From the NCBI GenBank assembly GCA_021780585.1, contig JAJXYM010000440.1:1-8163 (forward strand): a DNA stretch of 8,163 nt. Reading direction: 5' to 3'. This DNA comes from Deltaproteobacteria bacterium. Lineage in GTDB: Bacteria > Desulfobacterota > Binatia > Binatales > Binataceae. Position numbers and translations under genes: made by a program. Numbering within the stretch: the first letter of the stretch is position 1; every line of letters starts with the position of its first letter. Shown here one piece after another: positions 1-6,936 of the stretch. The notes beneath the pieces were generated by a model. It searched no databases and was not told where the DNA came from. It saw only the letters and a list, made by a program, of their open reading frames with translations.

Positions 1-1320
1 GGCGATTTCCCAGCAATCGATCTCGCGAATCCTGCCGTCCTGATACGACGTAACGATCGTGGTAAACGCCGCCCGGGCGGGAAATTCGCGGCGCCCCTGC
101 GCATCCAGAATCCGGTTGAACGTTTCCATTGCCGCGCCCGAATCGAGCGCTCGTTGCGCGGCGCGATAACCGCCGGCGGGCGGCGCGACCCCCGTCATCT
201 CGAGCAGGCGGGCGGCCAGGTAGAGCGATTTTTCACGCAGGTCGGACGGCGCGTCCGGTTGGCGTCCGAGCACCGCCATCACGTCGAGCGCCTCCAGTCT
301 GGGGCCGATTCCGCGTCCGACCGGGCCGTGCGCCTCGGTGGTTATCACTTCCAGGCGCAGGTCGATTTCGCGCGCGACGTTCTGGAACAGGGCCGACAGG
401 CGCTCGGCCCGGGCGAAGGTGCGGACCTTCGCGCTGACGCCCACGGGTATATCGATCAGCACGTGGGTGGCGCCGACGGTTTTCTTCTTGGCGAGAATCG
501 ACGCGACCATCTGCGCCTCGGTGTCGATCTCCATCGGACGTTCGACCGTGATCAAAATGTCGTCGGCGGGCGCCAGTTCGAGCGCTCCGCCCCACGCGAT
601 ACATCCGCCGGCCTTTTCGACCACGTCATGCAGACGCGCTGAGCTGAGCGCCACGTCCGCGATCGCGCCCATCGTGTCGGCGGTTCCGGCGGGGCTGGTG
701 ATCGCGCGCGAAGAGGTCTTGGGCATTTTGATCCCGAGCGAGGCGACGATCGGCACGACGACCATCGTCGTGCGGTTTCCGGGGATTCCGCCGATGCAAT
801 GCTTGTCGGCGATCGGCCCGGCGCCAAACTCCACGCGCGCGCCGGTGCCGATCATCGCGCGCGTGTAGTCCGCAAGCTCGCCGGCGTCCAGTCCGCGCAG
901 CGCGCACGCCAGCACGAACATCGAAAGCTCCACGCGCGAGTAGCGGCGGCGCACGACGTCGGCCAGGACCGCGTCGAACGCCGCGCGATCGAGCTTGCGG
1001 CCCTGCAACTTCGCGCGCACCAAATCGACGCTGCGCGGCGGCACCGCGAGGGTCGCGCTGACCCGCGCGCCTTCGGGCAGGCCGAGGTCGCGAAACGCCT
1101 CGTCCGAAAGGCCGATCTCCTCCGGCTGCAGCAACGCGTCATCGCAGAAATTGAGGACGCCCGTTACTTCACGCGCCGCGCCCGTCGCCGGGTCGTTGCC
1201 GAACACATACGCGCGGTCCAGCGGATTGAAGCCGAGTTTGCCCTCATGCACCGCGTTCCGATGAATCACGATCACATGCTCGCGCAGCGTGTCGAGCGGC
1301 AGATGCTTTACGCGGAACAT
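1..1320 (-). CDS. Thymidine/AMP phosphorylase family protein (3' end cut by window edge)
   Basis: The frame starts at ATG 1318-1320 and stays open for 440 codons to position 1, so the C-terminal tail (perhaps 60 residues, given a family length near 500) is outside the window. The first ~85 residues form the extra N-terminal domain typical of AMP-phosphorylase-like enzymes. The catalytic part shows DKHCIGGIPGNRTT (172-185), KTSSRAITSPAGTADTMG (201-218), GGCIAWGGALELAPADDILI (238-257) and GATHVLIDIPVG (283-294). Classical thymidine phosphorylase instead has DKHSTGGVGD, so this belongs to the archaeal-type nucleoside-5'-monophosphate phosphorylase branch, often labelled 'putative thymidine phosphorylase'. 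Family knowledge: AMP (or CMP/UMP) plus phosphate gives base plus ribose-1,5-bisphosphate, in the cytoplasm. The start is fixed by a strong ribosome binding site, GGAGGAG (minus strand, 1326-1332), five bases before the ATG. It is the third gene of an operon with a beta-CASP nuclease and a Prs-like protein. The substrate (NMP versus thymidine) is not proven. Confidence 0.93.
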   Translation of the reverse strand, partial: MFRVKHLPLDTLREHVIVIHRNAVHEGKLGFNPLDRAYVFGNDPATGAAREVTGVLNFCDDALLQPEEIGLSDEAFRDLGLPEGARVSATLAVPPRSVDLVRAKLQGRKLDRAAFDAVLADVVRRRYSRVELSMFVLACALRGLDAGELADYTRAMIGTGARVEFGAGPIADKHCIGGIPGNRTTMVVVPIVASLGIKMPKTSSRAITSPAGTADTMGAIADVALSSARLHDVVEKAGGCIAWGGALELAPADDILITVERPMEIDTEAQMVASILAKKKTVGATHVLIDIPVGVSAKVRTFARAERLSALFQNVAREIDLRLEVITTEAHGPVGRGIGPRLEALDVMAVLGRQPDAPSDLREKSLYLAARLLEMTGVAPPAGGYRAAQRALDSGAAMETFNRILDAQGRREFPARAAFTTIVTSYQDGRIREIDCWEIA

Positions 1321-1333
1321 TCCGTCTCCTCCG

Positions 1334-2728
1334 TCAATCGATCCGGACCTGTTCCAGATGACGCGGCACGACCGCGTTCCAGCGCAGCTCGCGCGCGATC
1401 GCGTCGCGCAACGCCCGCGCCGCGGCGGGATCGCCGTGCACGACGTAGCAGACCTCGGGCGCGCGCGGCGCCGTCTTCAGCCACGCGAGCGTCTCGGGCT
1501 GATCCGAATGCACCGAAAACCCCGCCACGTTCACGATTTGCGCGCGGACCGCGATATAACGGCCGAGCATCTTGATGGTCGGCTCGCCCTCGAGCAGCCG
1601 CCGGCCGCGCGTGCCTTCCGCCTGGTAGCCCACGAGGATTACCGCGTTGCGCTCGTCGCCCAGGCGGGCCGCCAGATGGTGCAGCACGCGACCGCCCGTC
1701 GCCATGCCGGACGCTGAAATGATGATCATCGGCCCCTGCTCGAAATTGAGCGCGATCGATTCGTCAACGCTGCGAATCTCGCGCAGGTCGCCCGGATCGA
1801 GGTCGTCGGGCGTGATTCCTGCGCGAATCTCCGGGCATCCCGACGCGATCTCCCGCTGGTAGACCTGCAATGTCGCGAGCGCCATCGGGCTGTCCACATA
1901 GACCGGAATCGGCGGCACGCGGCCGCCGCGAATCAGGCGGCGCAGATGGAACAGCACGACCTCGGTCCGATCGACAGCGAATGACGGAATCACAATCACG
2001 CCGCCGCGCTCGGCGGCGCGCGCGATCGTTTCGCCGAACAGATTGAGCGACGCTTCGTCGTCATGGCGCCGATCGCCGTAGGTGGACTCGACCACGATCA
2101 CGTCGGCCTCGGGCGCCGGCGACGGCGGACGCAGTATCGGATGGAGCGGGCGGCCGAGATCGCCGCTGAACAGCAGCCGGCGCCGTTGCCGCCCCTCGCA
2201 CTCGACCAGCAGCGACGCCGAGCCGAGGATATGCCCCGCGTATCTGAAGTTCACCCGAACGCCGCCCGGGCCTTCGACGGCCGATTCGTGCGCGACCGGC
2301 GCGAAATGCTCGAGCGCGTCGAGCCCGTCCTTCTCGGTATAGAGGGGACGGGCGGGCGCATGCTTCGAGTAGCCTTTGCGGTTGGCGTATTCCGCTTCTT
2401 CCTCCTGCAGATGGCCGCTGTCGGGCAGCAGAATTCCGCATAGCGAATGCGTGGCCGCGGTGGCCACGATCTTCCCTCGATAACCGTCGCGGCACAGCGC
2501 CGGCAGATAGCCGCTGTGGTCGAGATGGGCATGCGTCAGCACGACGCGATCGATCGCGCCCGGCTCGACGGGAAACGGATCCCAGTTGCGCAACCGCAAT
2601 TCCTTGAGCCCCTGGAACAGGCCGCAATCGAAGAGCGTGCGGGTATTGTCGCAGGTGAGAAGAAAGCGGCTGCCGGTCACCGTTCCGGCGGCGCCCATGA
2701 AGCGCAAGGTGGGAGCGGAACTCTTCAT
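1334..2728 (-). CDS. Beta-CASP metallo-beta-lactamase-fold ribonuclease-like protein (RMMBL domain)
   Basis: A complete 464-residue protein of the CPSF-73/TTHA0252-like family, whose members are cytoplasmic zinc-dependent RNA endo/exonucleases. Metal-binding motifs are visible: HAHLDH at 66-71, AGHILGS with H166, SGDLG with D190, and a last histidine in VVHGDP at H430. The beta-CASP insertion lies roughly at 210-390, with VESTYGDR (motif A, E214), a candidate motif B histidine at H261, and the conserved ISASGMATGGR (337-347). Motif C is GFSVHSDQ with H407; histidine here is typical of RNA-acting rather than DNA-acting members. A short RMMBL region closes the protein. Its ATG overlaps the stop of the Prs-like gene as ATGA (2725-2728), which suggests translational coupling, and GAAGG lies a few bases upstream. 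The stop is 13 bp before the phosphorylase gene. All catalytic residues appear intact. The exact substrate is unknown. Confidence 0.93.
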   Translation of the reverse strand: MKSSAPTLRFMGAAGTVTGSRFLLTCDNTRTLFDCGLFQGLKELRLRNWDPFPVEPGAIDRVVLTHAHLDHSGYLPALCRDGYRGKIVATAATHSLCGILLPDSGHLQEEEAEYANRKGYSKHAPARPLYTEKDGLDALEHFAPVAHESAVEGPGGVRVNFRYAGHILGSASLLVECEGRQRRRLLFSGDLGRPLHPILRPPSPAPEADVIVVESTYGDRRHDDEASLNLFGETIARAAERGGVIVIPSFAVDRTEVVLFHLRRLIRGGRVPPIPVYVDSPMALATLQVYQREIASGCPEIRAGITPDDLDPGDLREIRSVDESIALNFEQGPMIIISASGMATGGRVLHHLAARLGDERNAVILVGYQAEGTRGRRLLEGEPTIKMLGRYIAVRAQIVNVAGFSVHSDQPETLAWLKTAPRAPEVCYVVHGDPAAARALRDAIARELRWNAVVPRHLEQVRID

Positions 2729-3594
2729 GACGAACCTTCAAGCGCGCGCGCAATCAGCGGCGCGCAGCGGATCGCGTTGGTCGGATGCGCGATCGTATCG
2801 CACGAGAGCATCCGGCGCACGCCCGCGCGCCGGATCAGTTGCTGCGCGCCCGGCGCGAAAATCGCGTGAACCACGATCGCGTCGATCTCCGCGATTCCAT
2901 GCTTGAGCAGCGCCTTTGCGGCGCCCGCAAGCGTCGCGCCGGAACTCGCGATGTCGTCGATCACGACCGCGCGCCGCGCGGCCGGCAAACCCTCCAGATG
3001 GACGCGTACCGTTCGATCGCCCAGCCGCTCTTTGCGGCCGACCGTCCATTTCAATCCCGCGGCGCGTCCGATCTGACGCACCCATGGCGCCGATTCCGCG
3101 TCGGGTCCGACCACCAGCGCCTCGCGCGCATGCGTTCGCATCCACCGCGCCAGAGCGGGCGCCGCGCTAATCGAACGCGCCCGGCACGGAATCGCCTCGC
3201 GCAGCGTGCGCACGCGATGAAGATGCGCCTCGATCGTGAGCACCCGATCGAACGCTTGCGCCAGCATCGCGCCGAGTACGCGTTGTGACACCGGCTCACC
3301 GGGCTCGAATACCTTGTCCTGGCGCATGTACGGGAGATAGGGCGCGACGAGCGTGACCTGCCGCGCGCCCGCGCGGCGCAGCGCGTCCGCGGCAAGCATC
3401 ACCTCGAACAGTTTCGCGTCCGGACGGTCGAGCGTGCGCACCACGACCGCATGGCGCGCGGCGCGCGGGTCGACGCGCACCAGCGACTCGCCGTCGGGGA
3501 AGCGATGCTCGCGCAGGAGTCGCAGCGGCGCTCGTATCGCGCGGGCGAGACGACCCGCAAAGGCGCGGCTATCGGCAAACGCAATAACGGTCAC
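2725..3594 (-). CDS. prs: Ribose-phosphate pyrophosphokinase (PRPP synthetase) family protein, divergent
   Basis: Canonical Prs makes PRPP from ribose-5-phosphate and ATP. With the GTG start at 3592-3594 this is 289 residues. Visible motifs are RFPDGES (31-37), PYLPYMRQDK (85-94), TIEAHLHR (120-127), KERLGDR (188-194) and the PRPP-binding loop VIDDIASSGATL (211-222). The canonical DLHA-QIQGFF segment is reduced to EAHLHR followed by an unrelated sequence, so this is a divergent, archaeal-like or paralogous member. An ATG at 3700-3702 would add 36 residues. I prefer the GTG because homology begins there, the extra codons include AGA AGA, TTT, ACT and CTT and have low GC at third positions (about 64% by hand), and a small hairpin sits just upstream of that ATG. 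GGCGGA lies eight bases before the GTG, a weak site. The stop overlaps the nuclease start. A housekeeping prs may exist elsewhere, and the reaction of this copy is uncertain. Confidence 0.85.
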   Translation of the reverse strand: MTVIAFADSRAFAGRLARAIRAPLRLLREHRFPDGESLVRVDPRAARHAVVVRTLDRPDAKLFEVMLAADALRRAGARQVTLVAPYLPYMRQDKVFEPGEPVSQRVLGAMLAQAFDRVLTIEAHLHRVRTLREAIPCRARSISAAPALARWMRTHAREALVVGPDAESAPWVRQIGRAAGLKWTVGRKERLGDRTVRVHLEGLPAARRAVVIDDIASSGATLAGAAKALLKHGIAEIDAIVVHAIFAPGAQQLIRRAGVRRMLSCDTIAHPTNAIRCAPLIARALEGSS

Positions 3595-3919
3595 CGCGCC
3601 GTTCCGCCCGTTCCGTCGCAGCGCCCCTGAAAGCGACGAATCCGGCGATGGAGTAAAGGGGTTGATTCTTCTCTCCGCTGAATTACGCCGGTATGCCGAC
3701 ATCCGGCCGCCGCGGCCTTTCGGCTTCTCGATGCCGGTAAGTTTCAGCCGCCGGCTGCCTCGCCGGCCTTCTCACTCTCGCCACCTCTTCCCTTACGCCA
3801 AGAGGTTCGCCATACCACTGGGCCGACCATTCAAGGCCAAGCCTTCAGCAGAGTCGAGCCAACGGCATTGGGCATATCAAACAACCATTGGCGAATTATC
3901 GCTAAGTGCTTGATTTGAT
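3595..3919. other. Non-coding leader between tRNA-Arg and the prs-like operon
   Basis: No convincing gene lies in these 325 bases. The part from 3781 to 3919 is about 52% GC by hand count, clearly below the flanking genes. It holds three small perfect inverted repeats: 3705-3717 (5-bp stem, 3-base loop), 3750-3767 (GCCGGC repeated around a 6-base loop) and 3833-3845 (AAGGC-CAA-GCCTT). None is followed by a clean T-run on the minus strand, so none is a typical intrinsic terminator. On the minus strand a GATAAT hexamer occurs near 3893-3898 without a good -35 partner. The region presumably carries the promoter and 5' leader of the three-gene operon, but I cannot point to the promoter with confidence. 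Confidence 0.5.
3750..3767. repeat. Inverted repeat in the prs leader (GCCGGC hairpin)
   Basis: GCCGGC at 3750-3755 and again at 3762-3767, separated by TGCCTC, can fold into a 6-bp GC stem in either transcript. There is no T-run after it on the minus strand. The role is unknown; it may be a leader structure or chance in GC-rich DNA. Confidence 0.35.
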
Positions 3920-3996
3920 TGGCGCGCCCTGAGGGATTTGAACCCCCGACCCACAGATCCGTAGTCTGTTGCTCTAATCCGCTGAGCTAAGGGCGC
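3920..3996 (-). tRNA. tRNA-Arg (anticodon ACG), CCA encoded
   Basis: Folded by eye on the minus strand, all arms are present. The acceptor stem GCGCCCT pairs perfectly with AGGGCGC. T8 and A9 follow, then the D-stem GCTC/GAGC, the anticodon stem ACAGA/TCTGT and the loop CTACGGA. T33 precedes anticodon ACG. A 5-base variable region follows, then the T-arm GGGGG-TTCAAAT-CCCTC with one G-T pair, discriminator G73 and a genomically encoded CCA (3920-3922). By family knowledge A34 is deaminated to inosine by TadA, so the tRNA reads CGU, CGC and CGA. It lies about 97 bp after phoR on the same strand and may be transcribed from its own promoter or by read-through from the pho operon. Confidence 0.97.
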
Positions 3997-4013
3997 GCAT
4001 GCGGGAAGCTTCC

Positions 4014-4041
4014 ATTCTCCATATCCACGCCGCCGCCGCAA
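4014..4041 (-). promoter_or_regulatory. Weak candidate sigma-70 promoter for tRNA-Arg
   Basis: On the minus strand TTGCGG (4036-4041) is followed after 16 bases by GAGAAT (4014-4019), which matches TATAAT at four of six positions. The mature tRNA begins 17 bases further on. Position and spacing fit a tRNA promoter, but the -35 match is only three of six, so this is tentative. Confidence 0.27.
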
Positions 4042-4070
4042 GTCGGCGCGGCTCGATCCCGCGATTTTCG

Positions 4071-4085
4071 CCCGCGCGGCGCGGG
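4071..4085. other. GC hairpin just downstream of phoR
   Basis: A perfect 6-bp stem, CCCGCG/CGCGGG around a 3-base loop, begins about nine bases after the phoR stop codon. On the minus strand it is followed by CGAAAATC, not a T-run, so it is not a standard intrinsic terminator. It could act as a transcript-end stabiliser or Rho-assisted pause site, or be chance in GC-rich DNA. Confidence 0.3.
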
Positions 4086-4093
4086 GACCGCCT

Positions 4094-5458
4094 TTATGGC
4101 GCCGCCGGCAGCCAGACCGTGACGGTGGTCCCTTCGCGCAGGCGGCTCTCGATTTTGAGGCTGCCGTGATGGAGCTGCACGATATGCTTGACGATCGCGA
4201 GGCCGAGTCCGGTGCCGCCCAATTCGCGCGAACGGGCGCGATCGACGCGGTAGAAACGCTCGGTCAGGCGCGGGATATCGGCCGGCGGAATCCCCTCGCC
4301 GGTGTCGGTGACAGCCAACTCGATCCCGGCCGGGCGCGCGCCTCCGTTCGCCGCCGCCGCGCGCGCCTCGAGCGTCACGGAACCGCCGCGCGGAGTGTAT
4401 TTGACCGCGTTGTCGAGCAGATTGAGTATCACCTGATGGAGCCGATCGGCGTCGCCGGAGACGGCGGGCAGCTCCGGCGCGGATCGCACCTCCAGCGCCA
4501 CGCCGCGCTGGCGCGCCTGCTCGCGCATCAGCTCGGCGCTTTCCTCGAGCAGACGGCGGGGGGCGAACGATTCGAGCTTGAGCGGCGACAGGCCGCGTTC
4601 GAGATCGGAGAGCGAGACCAGATCGTCGATCAGGCGGGCGAGGCGGCGCGACTGCCGTTCGATAATCGTGAGAAAGCGGCGCTGGACCTCCGGATCGTCG
4701 ACGCCGTCCATCAGGGTTTCGGCGTAGCCGCGAATCGCGCTGAGCGGCGTGCGCAGCTCGTGCGTCAGATTCGCGATAAAATCCGAGCGGGCGGTTTCGA
4801 AGGCCTTGAGCCGCGAAATATCGTGGAAGACCATCACGCGCGCGGCGGCGCCGCCGCCGGCCTGGCGCACGGGGGCGGCGCTTACCTCCAGATGGCGCGC
4901 GGCGGGCGACTGGATCTGGATTTCCCCGGTGAGGGCCTCGCCGAGGGCGGAATCGGTCACGCGGCCGACGAAATTCTGCAGGCGCGGATCGCGGCACAGC
5001 TCGATAAAGTCCCGTCCGCGATAGTCGGTCTCCGCCGCCAGGCCAAAGACGCGGCGCGCCGCGCCGTTGATCATCACGACCTCGCCGCGCGCGCCGGTGA
5101 CGACGACGGCTTCGCTCATGCCGCGCAGGATCGCCTCGAACTCCTCGCGTTCGGCCTCGAGCGCGCCAAGCGCGTCGACCATCGCGTCGGCGGCCGCAAG
5201 CAGACGCGCTTCGGCGCGCGCGATCGCGTCGCCGCGGCCTGACACCAGATGCGACGGGAGCTGGCGGCGGCCGAGCGCGTCGGCCATCGCCTCGAGCCGT
5301 TCGGCGCGCCGGGCGATCCAGCGATCGCAGGCGACCACCGCCAGACCGCCCGCCACGAGACCGATCGCGAGCGCGAGCGCGGCCCATTGCGGCGCGATTT
5401 CGCGGCGCGCGACGAAGAACGCGAGCGCCGCCGCGACCGGCGCCACGCTCACGACCAC
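4094..5458 (-). CDS. phoR: Phosphate-regulon sensor histidine kinase PhoR
   Basis: A 454-residue membrane histidine kinase that autophosphorylates and passes phosphate to PhoB when phosphate is scarce. Two transmembrane segments (about 2-17 and 25-44) enclose a loop of only a few residues, so there is no periplasmic sensor domain, as usual for PhoR proteins that sense through Pst and PhoU. A HAMP-like linker (about 45-97) and a PAS domain (about 105-215) follow. The HisKA domain carries FIANLTHELRTPLSAIRGY with the phospho-accepting H233. The ATPase domain shows the N box NLLDNAVKYTP (346-356), G1 DTGEG (385-389) and G2 GGTGLGL (414-420). The start is uncertain: no ATG is available, the GTG at 5456-5458 is the first of several in-frame GTGs, and GAAAGG lies 16 bases upstream, far for a ribosome binding site. 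The gene follows phoB by 28 bp. Confidence 0.93.
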   Translation of the reverse strand: MVVSVAPVAAALAFFVARREIAPQWAALALAIGLVAGGLAVVACDRWIARRAERLEAMADALGRRQLPSHLVSGRGDAIARAEARLLAAADAMVDALGALEAEREEFEAILRGMSEAVVVTGARGEVVMINGAARRVFGLAAETDYRGRDFIELCRDPRLQNFVGRVTDSALGEALTGEIQIQSPAARHLEVSAAPVRQAGGGAAARVMVFHDISRLKAFETARSDFIANLTHELRTPLSAIRGYAETLMDGVDDPEVQRRFLTIIERQSRRLARLIDDLVSLSDLERGLSPLKLESFAPRRLLEESAELMREQARQRGVALEVRSAPELPAVSGDADRLHQVILNLLDNAVKYTPRGGSVTLEARAAAANGGARPAGIELAVTDTGEGIPPADIPRLTERFYRVDRARSRELGGTGLGLAIVKHIVQLHHGSLKIESRLREGTTVTVWLPAAP

Positions 5459-5486
5459 GATCGTGGCCAGGCGACCTTTCAGCGGG

Positions 5487-6233
5487 CTACTCCAGCGCCT
5501 CCGGATTGAAGCGATAGCCGACGCTGCGCACGGTCAGGATCAGTTCGGGATGGGCGTCGTCGCGTTCGACCTGCTGGCGTAATCGGCGCACATGGACATC
5601 GACGGTGCGCGGTTCGACGAAGGTGTCGCGCCCCCAGACCAGATCGAGCAGTTGCTCGCGGCTGTAGACGCGCAACGGATGCTGCACGAAGAAACGCAGC
5701 AATTCGAACTCGCGCAAGGCCAATTCCTTGCGCGCGCCATCGACGAAGACCTCGTAGGCGCCGAAATCGATCCGCAGCCGGCCGCGCTCGTAGACCGCCG
5801 GTCCCTCGGCGCCTTCGCCCGCCGGGCTGGCCCGGCGCAGCAGCGCCTTGACCCGGGCGACCACCTCGCGCGGACTGAAGGGCTTGACGACGTAATCGTC
5901 GGCGCCCATTTCGAGGCCGAGCACGCGATCGACCTCGGCGCCCTTGGCGGTGACCATCAGGATCGGCAGGCGCGCGGTCTCCGGATTCGCGCGCATCCGC
6001 CGGCACAGTTCCAGTCCCGACATCCGCGGCAGCATCAGGTCGAGCACCATCAGATCGGGCGCGCGCCGGGCGACGCGATCGAGCGCCTCGGCGCCGTCGC
6101 CCGCCTCCTCGACCGCGAAACCCTCCTGCTCGAGATTGAAGCGCAGCAGTTCGCGGATATCGCTTTCATCCTCGACGACGAGGATCTTCTGGCGCAATCG
6201 CGCGCGGTTGGCCTCGACGGTTTGAGGGTTCAT
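5487..6233 (-). CDS. phoB: Phosphate-regulon response regulator PhoB
   Basis: A 248-residue OmpR/PhoB-type transcription factor that, when phosphorylated, binds Pho boxes and activates phosphate-starvation genes. The receiver domain (about 16-132) has the acidic pair E21/D22 in VVEDE, the phospho-acceptor D65 in LDLMLPRMSG, T95 in MVTAKG and K117 in VVKPFSPRE. The C-terminal winged-helix domain (about 150-248) ends in the typical TVDVHVRRLRQQVE and VRSVGYRF. The first 15 residues are a short extension before the receiver fold. The ATG overlaps the phoU stop (ATGA, 6230-6233), so translation is probably coupled; the preceding purine-rich GGAAAAGAAAAAG is a weak ribosome binding site. Co-location with pstAB, phoU and phoR makes PhoB much more likely than another OmpR-type regulator. 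Confidence 0.95.
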   Translation of the reverse strand: MNPQTVEANRARLRQKILVVEDESDIRELLRFNLEQEGFAVEEAGDGAEALDRVARRAPDLMVLDLMLPRMSGLELCRRMRANPETARLPILMVTAKGAEVDRVLGLEMGADDYVVKPFSPREVVARVKALLRRASPAGEGAEGPAVYERGRLRIDFGAYEVFVDGARKELALREFELLRFFVQHPLRVYSREQLLDLVWGRDTFVEPRTVDVHVRRLRQQVERDDAHPELILTVRSVGYRFNPEALE

Positions 6234-6919
6234 GGCTTTTTCTTTTCCATATGCCGAATGGTTCTGCCCTTGACCATGTAGACGACCATTTCGGCGATAT
6301 TGGTCGCATGGTCCGCGATTCGTTCGAGATACTTCGAGACGAACAGAATCCGCGTGGCGCGCGGGATCGTCTGGGGATCCTCGGCCATGTAGCTGAGCAA
6401 CTCGCGGTAGATCTGGTAGTTGAGCTGATCGACCTCGTCGTCGCGCTCGATCACCTCCTGGGCGAGGACGGTGTCGTCGCGCATGAAGGCGTCGAGGCTG
6501 TCCTTGACCATCGACTGGGCGATCTCGGCCATCCGCGGGATATCGATATAGGGCTTGAGTTGCGGCTCCTCGTTGAGTTCGATCGCGCGCTCGCAGATAT
6601 TGACCGCGTTGTCGCCAATCCGTTCAAGGTCGGTCGTGATCTTGAGTCCGGTGGTGATAAAGCGCAGATCGCTCGCGGCCGGCTGATGGAGCGCGAGCAG
6701 GCGGATACAGCGCTCGTCCATCTCGGTGTCCATCCGGTTGACTTCGCCGTCGCGTTCGATCGTCTCGCGCGCCTGGCCGGTGTTGCGTTCGACCAGGGAT
6801 TCGATCGCGTCGGCGATTTGCCGTTCGACCACGCCACCCATCTTGAGCAGGCCGGAGCGCAGGCCGCGCAGCTCCTCCTCGTATTGGCGGTTGGTATGTT
6901 GCGGCAGCGAATTATCCAT
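6230..6919 (-). CDS. phoU: Phosphate-signalling adaptor PhoU
   Basis: A 229-residue all-helical cytoplasmic protein with the two PhoU repeats. Each carries the metal-binding ExxxD pattern: LERIGDNAVNI (98-108, E99/D103) and LERIADHATNIAE (198-210, E199/D203). PhoU couples the state of the Pst transporter to PhoR and keeps the kinase off when phosphate is plentiful. The length is close to the usual 220-240 residues. The start is supported by GGAGG (minus strand, 6928-6932) eight bases before the ATG, 17 bp after the pstB stop. The end overlaps phoB by ATGA. The lysine-rich tail MEKKKP is encoded by the A-rich stretch that also lies upstream of the phoB start. Confidence 0.97.
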   Translation of the reverse strand: MDNSLPQHTNRQYEEELRGLRSGLLKMGGVVERQIADAIESLVERNTGQARETIERDGEVNRMDTEMDERCIRLLALHQPAASDLRFITTGLKITTDLERIGDNAVNICERAIELNEEPQLKPYIDIPRMAEIAQSMVKDSLDAFMRDDTVLAQEVIERDDEVDQLNYQIYRELLSYMAEDPQTIPRATRILFVSKYLERIADHATNIAEMVVYMVKGRTIRHMEKKKP

Positions 6920-6936
6920 AGCCTTCGCCTCCAGGC

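Noticed and set aside
753..773. Perfect 8-bp inverted repeat GCACGACG/CGTCGTGC with a 5-base loop
   Set aside because: It lies in the conserved catalytic motif NRTTMVVV of the phosphorylase and arises from ACG ACG and GTC GTC GTG codons, so coding explains it.
799..1575. Plus-strand frame of 258 codons over the phosphorylase and nuclease genes
   Set aside because: It overlaps two well-supported minus-strand genes, and its composition (Arg/Ala-rich) and lack of motifs mark it as a shadow.
3353..3913. Plus-strand open frame of 186 codons running from inside the prs gene into the leader
   Set aside because: It lies antisense to conserved prs sequence, is rich in Arg/Ser/Ala as expected of shadow frames in GC-rich DNA, and shows no recognisable domain.
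4004..4013. Ten-base palindrome GGAAGCTTCC just upstream of the tRNA
   Set aside because: It is short, unrepeated, and lies between the candidate -10 and the tRNA start; no regulator can be assigned to it.
4166..5242. Long plus-strand frame of 358 codons antisense to phoR
   Set aside because: The minus strand encodes a complete kinase with all motifs. High GC with few stops makes long antisense frames common.
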